From: Parcubacteria group bacterium
GTDB lineage: Bacteria; Patescibacteriota; Minisyncoccia; Phycocordibacterales; UBA12088
Direction of reading: 5' to 3'
Length of the DNA stretch: 6,449 nt
Assembly: GCA_021731325.1 (NCBI GenBank)
Contig: JAKFXP010000123.1
Coordinates: forward strand, 1-6,449
The notes below the pieces were generated by a model. That model made no database searches, had not been told where the DNA came from, and worked only from the letters and a program-made list of their open reading frames with translations. The position numbers and the translations under genes were made by a program. Position 1 is the stretch's first letter, and each line of letters opens with the position of its first letter. This document shows positions 4,222-6,449 of the stretch, piece after piece.

Positions 4222-4312
4222 GCGCCGCATACTGCGGTCACGTGTCGTATTATTATTCTTGAGGTGACAGCATGTGCGGCTGTAAAAGAGCGTAGGGCGA
4301 AGTAAAAACTAC
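4222..4312. other. Short intergenic tail downstream of the transglycosylase gene
   Basis: Contains only a small palindrome CCGCA-TAC-TGCGG (4225-4237) and ACAGC/GCTGT around 4267-4283, neither with a T-tract. Minus-strand transcripts probably run through to the terminator at 4193-4221. Confidence 0.5.
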
Positions 4313-5281
4313 TTATGTACCGGTAGATTTAGTCCAGCACGGGCTTGATGCCTTCCAGGGTCGTGTACCCTGTGTTCTGTAGAGGTATTTTGCAAAGGCA
4401 ATATTACCTTGTGCACTATAAATGTTGTACCCCATACGTCGGGCATCTCGACCATGGTACCGGCGATTAATCTGCATGACGCCAATGTCATCGGGATCTA
4501 TTATCCCTTGTAGCACCCGTCCGTTCGAATAGCCATGTATCATCTGTGATTCGCATTGAGCAATTTTCACCATGATTGGTGTGTCACGAAATGCAGTACG
4601 TACGAGCGTGTGTATAGATTGAGTACGTACTAATTGTTTCGGATACAGCACGTGTTTGGTGCGTGCGTGCGTGTGTGCCACTGTGTGACCGTGGTAGGAA
4701 GCGCGAGCAAGCACCGCATCTGTTCCAGTGACCCGAATAGGTATCTGTAAGTCTGCATGTTGCAGCGACGTCCAACCCCGCTCTGCTACCTTGCGCGCAG
4801 CACCCTCTTTGTTGAGATGGTAAAATGCATCTTGGTACGCGGTATAGGTGGTAGGGGCGTATGTTTTCACTACTGCAAAGTAGTTCCATACCCCAATACC
4901 TCGTGGTACATTCTCTTTTTTGATGGTCACATAGTCAACGGCTAATCCATTCGGAAGCACTACGCTGTGTGATTGCCCTGCGTCGGTGAAGGGGTGCTGC
5001 TGCGTGATACAGGAGCGTATCGCAGCACCATTCCGCTCGACGGGTGCATGGGTAGCACAGGGTACTGCTGGCGTTTGAGTAGGGGTGAATGTGAGTGGGG
5101 GAGATGGTTGTGCAAACGCCAGGAACATACGAGGTTGATTCGCTACGAATCCCCCCATTGCATAGGTGTTGCATACCGCACACTGTTCTTGATGGGTGTT
5201 TGCATACGCGTAGGTTCCATATAGGAAACACAACGCAATACTCACCATCATGAATAGTGTTCTCATAGGGCACTGTTTCAT
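4313..5281 (-). CDS. Secreted lytic transglycosylase (SLT domain)
   Basis: This 322-residue protein would cleave the glycan strands of peptidoglycan outside the membrane. A signal peptide covers residues 1-27 (MKQCPMRTLF basic start, hydrophobic core MMVSIALCFLYG, cleavage after A-Y-A). The C-terminal domain is SLT-like: IAQCESQ with probable catalytic Glu244, DIGVMQIN (265-272), then NIAFAKYLY and RPWKASSPCW (308-316). The middle part (about 105-210, including VPRGIGVWNYFAVVK) is not a domain I recognise. Cys34/Cys37 and Cys75/Cys91 could form disulfides after export. The start at 5281 is chosen because GGAGG lies 6 nt upstream and it begins the signal peptide; an in-frame ATG at 5371 would lie on the promoter's -35 box. 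It is expressed from the consensus promoter at 5342-5371, possibly with read-through from msrA. The SLT call is secure; cellular role (growth, secretion or lysis) is open. Confidence 0.93.
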   Translation of the reverse strand: MKQCPMRTLFMMVSIALCFLYGTYAYANTHQEQCAVCNTYAMGGFVANQPRMFLAFAQPSPPLTFTPTQTPAVPCATHAPVERNGAAIRSCITQQHPFTDAGQSHSVVLPNGLAVDYVTIKKENVPRGIGVWNYFAVVKTYAPTTYTAYQDAFYHLNKEGAARKVAERGWTSLQHADLQIPIRVTGTDAVLARASYHGHTVAHTHARTKHVLYPKQLVRTQSIHTLVRTAFRDTPIMVKIAQCESQMIHGYSNGRVLQGIIDPDDIGVMQINRRYHGRDARRMGYNIYSAQGNIAFAKYLYRTQGTRPWKASSPCWTKSTGT

Positions 5282-5287
5282 TTTTAT

Positions 5288-5292
5288 CCTCC
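5288..5292 (-). promoter_or_regulatory. Ribosome-binding site of the transglycosylase gene
   Basis: GGAGG on the minus strand, 6 nt before the ATG at 5281. It decides this start against the upstream in-frame ATG at 5371. Confidence 0.9.
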
Positions 5293-5309
5293 AATTGTAA
5301 GGTACATGG

Positions 5310-5335
5310 CGTACGTACTTCTTGAGGCACGTACG
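5310..5335 (-). promoter_or_regulatory. Leader inverted repeat of the transglycosylase gene
   Basis: CGTACGT (5310-5316) and ACGTACG (5329-5335) form a 7-bp inverted repeat around a 12-nt loop, beginning at about the expected transcription start. It could be an operator or a 5' hairpin that stabilises the mRNA; nothing shows which. Confidence 0.45.
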
Positions 5336-5341
5336 GTGTGC

Positions 5342-5371
5342 ATTATACCACATATAATGCACAAATGTCAA
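5342..5371 (-). promoter_or_regulatory. Consensus sigma70 promoter of the transglycosylase gene
   Basis: On the minus strand TTGACA (5371-5366) and TATAAT (5347-5342) are both perfect, 18 nt apart, and the -10 box is preceded by TGG, an extended -10 element. Transcription would start near 5335, giving a leader of about 54 nt. Confidence 0.9.
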
Positions 5372-5404
5372 TACTTTGAAGTCTAGTGTTTTGCAGAAGA
5401 TGTC

Positions 5405-5890
5405 TTATCGGTAACTGTCAAACCACACCGCATGGCACGTGTACCCGTGTGGATTTTTTTGGAGGTAGTCTTGATGGTACTCTTCTGCAAGCCAAAATCG
5501 TGTGAAAGGTTCGAGTGTGGTTACGACGGGGTCAGACCAACGCGCTGACTCATTGACGATAGTAATAAAATCAAGGGCTTCCTGTTTTTCTTCGGGAGTT
5601 GCATAAAAAATAGCTGAACGGTATGAGGTACCATAATCATTTCCCTGCTGATTGTGTGTCGTTGGGTTGTGTATCTGAAAGAAAAAGTCGAGAAGGTCCT
5701 TGTATGAGGTTTGTTCGGTATCGTATTCTATCTCCACTGCCTCAGCATGTCCTTCGTGATGATGGTAGGTTGGATTGTCGGCACTGCCACCCGTGTACCC
5801 TACCGTCGTTGCCACAACACCCGGGCGTGAACGAATAAGCTCTTCCATGCCCCAAAAACATCCACCCGCAAATACTGCTTTTTTAATCAT
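5405..5890 (-). CDS. msrA: Peptide methionine-(S)-S-oxide reductase
   Basis: This 161-residue cytoplasmic enzyme repairs oxidised methionine, reducing the S-sulfoxide with electrons from thioredoxin. The catalytic motif GCFWG is at residues 9-14 region with Cys11 nucleophile, followed by GYTGG (32-36), EGHAEAVEIEYD, the active-site stretch NPTTHNQQGNDYGTSYRSAI and EEYHQDYL near the end. A likely resolving cysteine is Cys152 in NPHGYTCH, as in two-cysteine MsrA enzymes. Length is typical of the short single-domain form; no MsrB domain is fused. The start at 5890 is close to the catalytic motif as usual. A TATACT at 5908-5913 on the minus strand could be the -10 box, but no convincing -35 box or Shine-Dalgarno sequence is seen. 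No terminator separates it from the transglycosylase gene, so read-through is possible. Confidence 0.97.
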   Translation of the reverse strand: MIKKAVFAGGCFWGMEELIRSRPGVVATTVGYTGGSADNPTYHHHEGHAEAVEIEYDTEQTSYKDLLDFFFQIHNPTTHNQQGNDYGTSYRSAIFYATPEEKQEALDFITIVNESARWSDPVVTTLEPFTRFWLAEEYHQDYLQKNPHGYTCHAVWFDSYR

Positions 5891-5943
5891 ATCCGGTATG
5901 CTTTTAGAGTATATACTTTTTAAACACGAATACCTACCATACT

Positions 5944-5983
5944 AAAAAACCTAACCGCCGCATGTATATCTGGGGGTTAGGTT
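5944..5983 (-). terminator. Rho-independent terminator of the right-end gene
   Basis: On the minus strand AACCTAACC (5975-5983) pairs perfectly with GGTTAGGTT (5948-5956) around an 18-nt loop, running into six T (the last two in the stem). It starts 7 nt after the stop codon at 5990 and insulates msrA from the gene upstream. Confidence 0.87.
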
Positions 5984-5989
5984 ATGTAC

Positions 5990-6449
5990 TTAGATACGGA
6001 GAATGCCCCCGTCTTCACAATCGTGAGTTGCTCCCACCTGGACGACACCTTTTTCACCAATGGCTTTGGTGGTTGTGGTAGTGTAGGGTGCAAGTACTAT
6101 GTTCGATGGCACATAAAACGTTTCTCGGTCGCGTGTGCCGGTCGGTTGAGTCAGTGAACATCGCATAGGATAGTGTCCGTCTACTGAGGGTATCGTGCGT
6201 GGCATATACATGTCCGGATTCTCATTGAGAAAATTTGACATCTCTGCGCGCGCAAGGTAGGTAGACCCGTGTATTTGCAGTGCATGGAGGTACAAGTCAC
6301 TTCGTTGCACAAAGAAAAATTCTAATTGACCGGGTAGATGGGGAGGGGTTGGTACACCCATGAAGCTATATTCTTGCGTGGGTGGGGTTGACAGGAGTGT
6401 GACGCGCATAGTGCAGGTGGCCAGATGACCATGGTCATACGCCGCGAGT
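5990..6449 (-). CDS. Unrecognised protein, 3' part (5' end outside window)
   Basis: The frame stays open to the window edge, so the first visible residues (LAAYDHGHLATC) are probably internal. A methionine at 6409 is in frame but has no ribosome-binding site. The visible 152 residues are rich in Thr, Pro, Tyr and aromatic residues, have few charges in long stretches, lack a hydrophobic helix, and contain scattered cysteines (TCTM, PMRCSL, THDCED). A run of five threonines (YTTTTTK) comes before the end. The composition suggests a beta-rich, perhaps exported domain, but I recognise no family. A strong terminator follows the stop by 7 nt, which supports the gene being real and last in its unit. 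Confidence 0.72.
   Translation of the reverse strand, partial: LAAYDHGHLATCTMRVTLLSTPPTQEYSFMGVPTPPHLPGQLEFFFVQRSDLYLHALQIHGSTYLARAEMSNFLNENPDMYMPRTIPSVDGHYPMRCSLTQPTGTRDRETFYVPSNIVLAPYTTTTTKAIGEKGVVQVGATHDCEDGGILRI

Noticed and set aside
4151..4264. Short plus-strand frame starting MVHKAGIPK
   Set aside because: It reads through the strong terminator palindrome at 4193-4221 and has no ribosome-binding site.
5282..5371. Upstream in-frame ATG at 5371 as start of the transglycosylase
   Set aside because: It overlaps the -35 box, so it would not be transcribed, and it would place 30 residues before a clear signal peptide that has its own GGAGG site.

Overview
The window looks like chromosomal DNA from a small-genome bacterium, most plausibly a member of the Candidatus Patescibacteria (Parcubacteria-like). 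This rests on recollection of similar gene sets: a short secreted lytic transglycosylase ending in PW-x-ASSPCW, a small two-helix membrane protein with a YWFKAKLYG segment, many very short genes, and promoters lying almost on top of start codons. No rRNA, clear tRNA or CRISPR array is present, so the taxonomic guess is modest.

Layout. Positions 1-348 are the 3' end of a Nudix hydrolase, followed at 493-524 by a hairpin terminator embedded in a hairpin-rich intergenic region (454-632). From 751 to about 4221 there is an accessory-looking block of mostly plus-strand small genes: a Fic-family AMP transferase with a C-terminal winged-helix domain, a 60-residue zinc-ribbon protein, a minus-strand two-helix membrane protein with its own consensus promoter and terminator, a MORN-repeat protein, a small membrane protein and a zinc-finger-like protein. 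Structured repeats lie at 484-588, 2162-2398 and 4094-4146, at or near the edges of gene groups. A possible miniature mobile element sits at 3105-3240. A symmetrical terminator at 4193-4221 closes the block. From 4313 to the right end all genes are on the minus strand and look like housekeeping genes: a lytic transglycosylase with a signal peptide, methionine sulfoxide reductase MsrA, and the 3' part of an unrecognised protein.

How the genes may work together. The most informative signal is a 13-bp motif, AGATGTAAGCAAA. It fills the 17-nt spacer of the fic promoter, and it forms a perfect inverted repeat from the end of the -10 box to the fic start codon. The motif plus its next base (14 nt) occurs once more, upstream of the MORN gene and its membrane partner. 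This suggests a local regulon in which the Fic protein's winged-helix domain, or another regulator, represses fic and also controls the MORN/membrane operon. In the minus-strand block, msrA and the transglycosylase are 123 nt apart and each may have its own promoter. They need not be functionally linked beyond envelope maintenance and oxidative repair.
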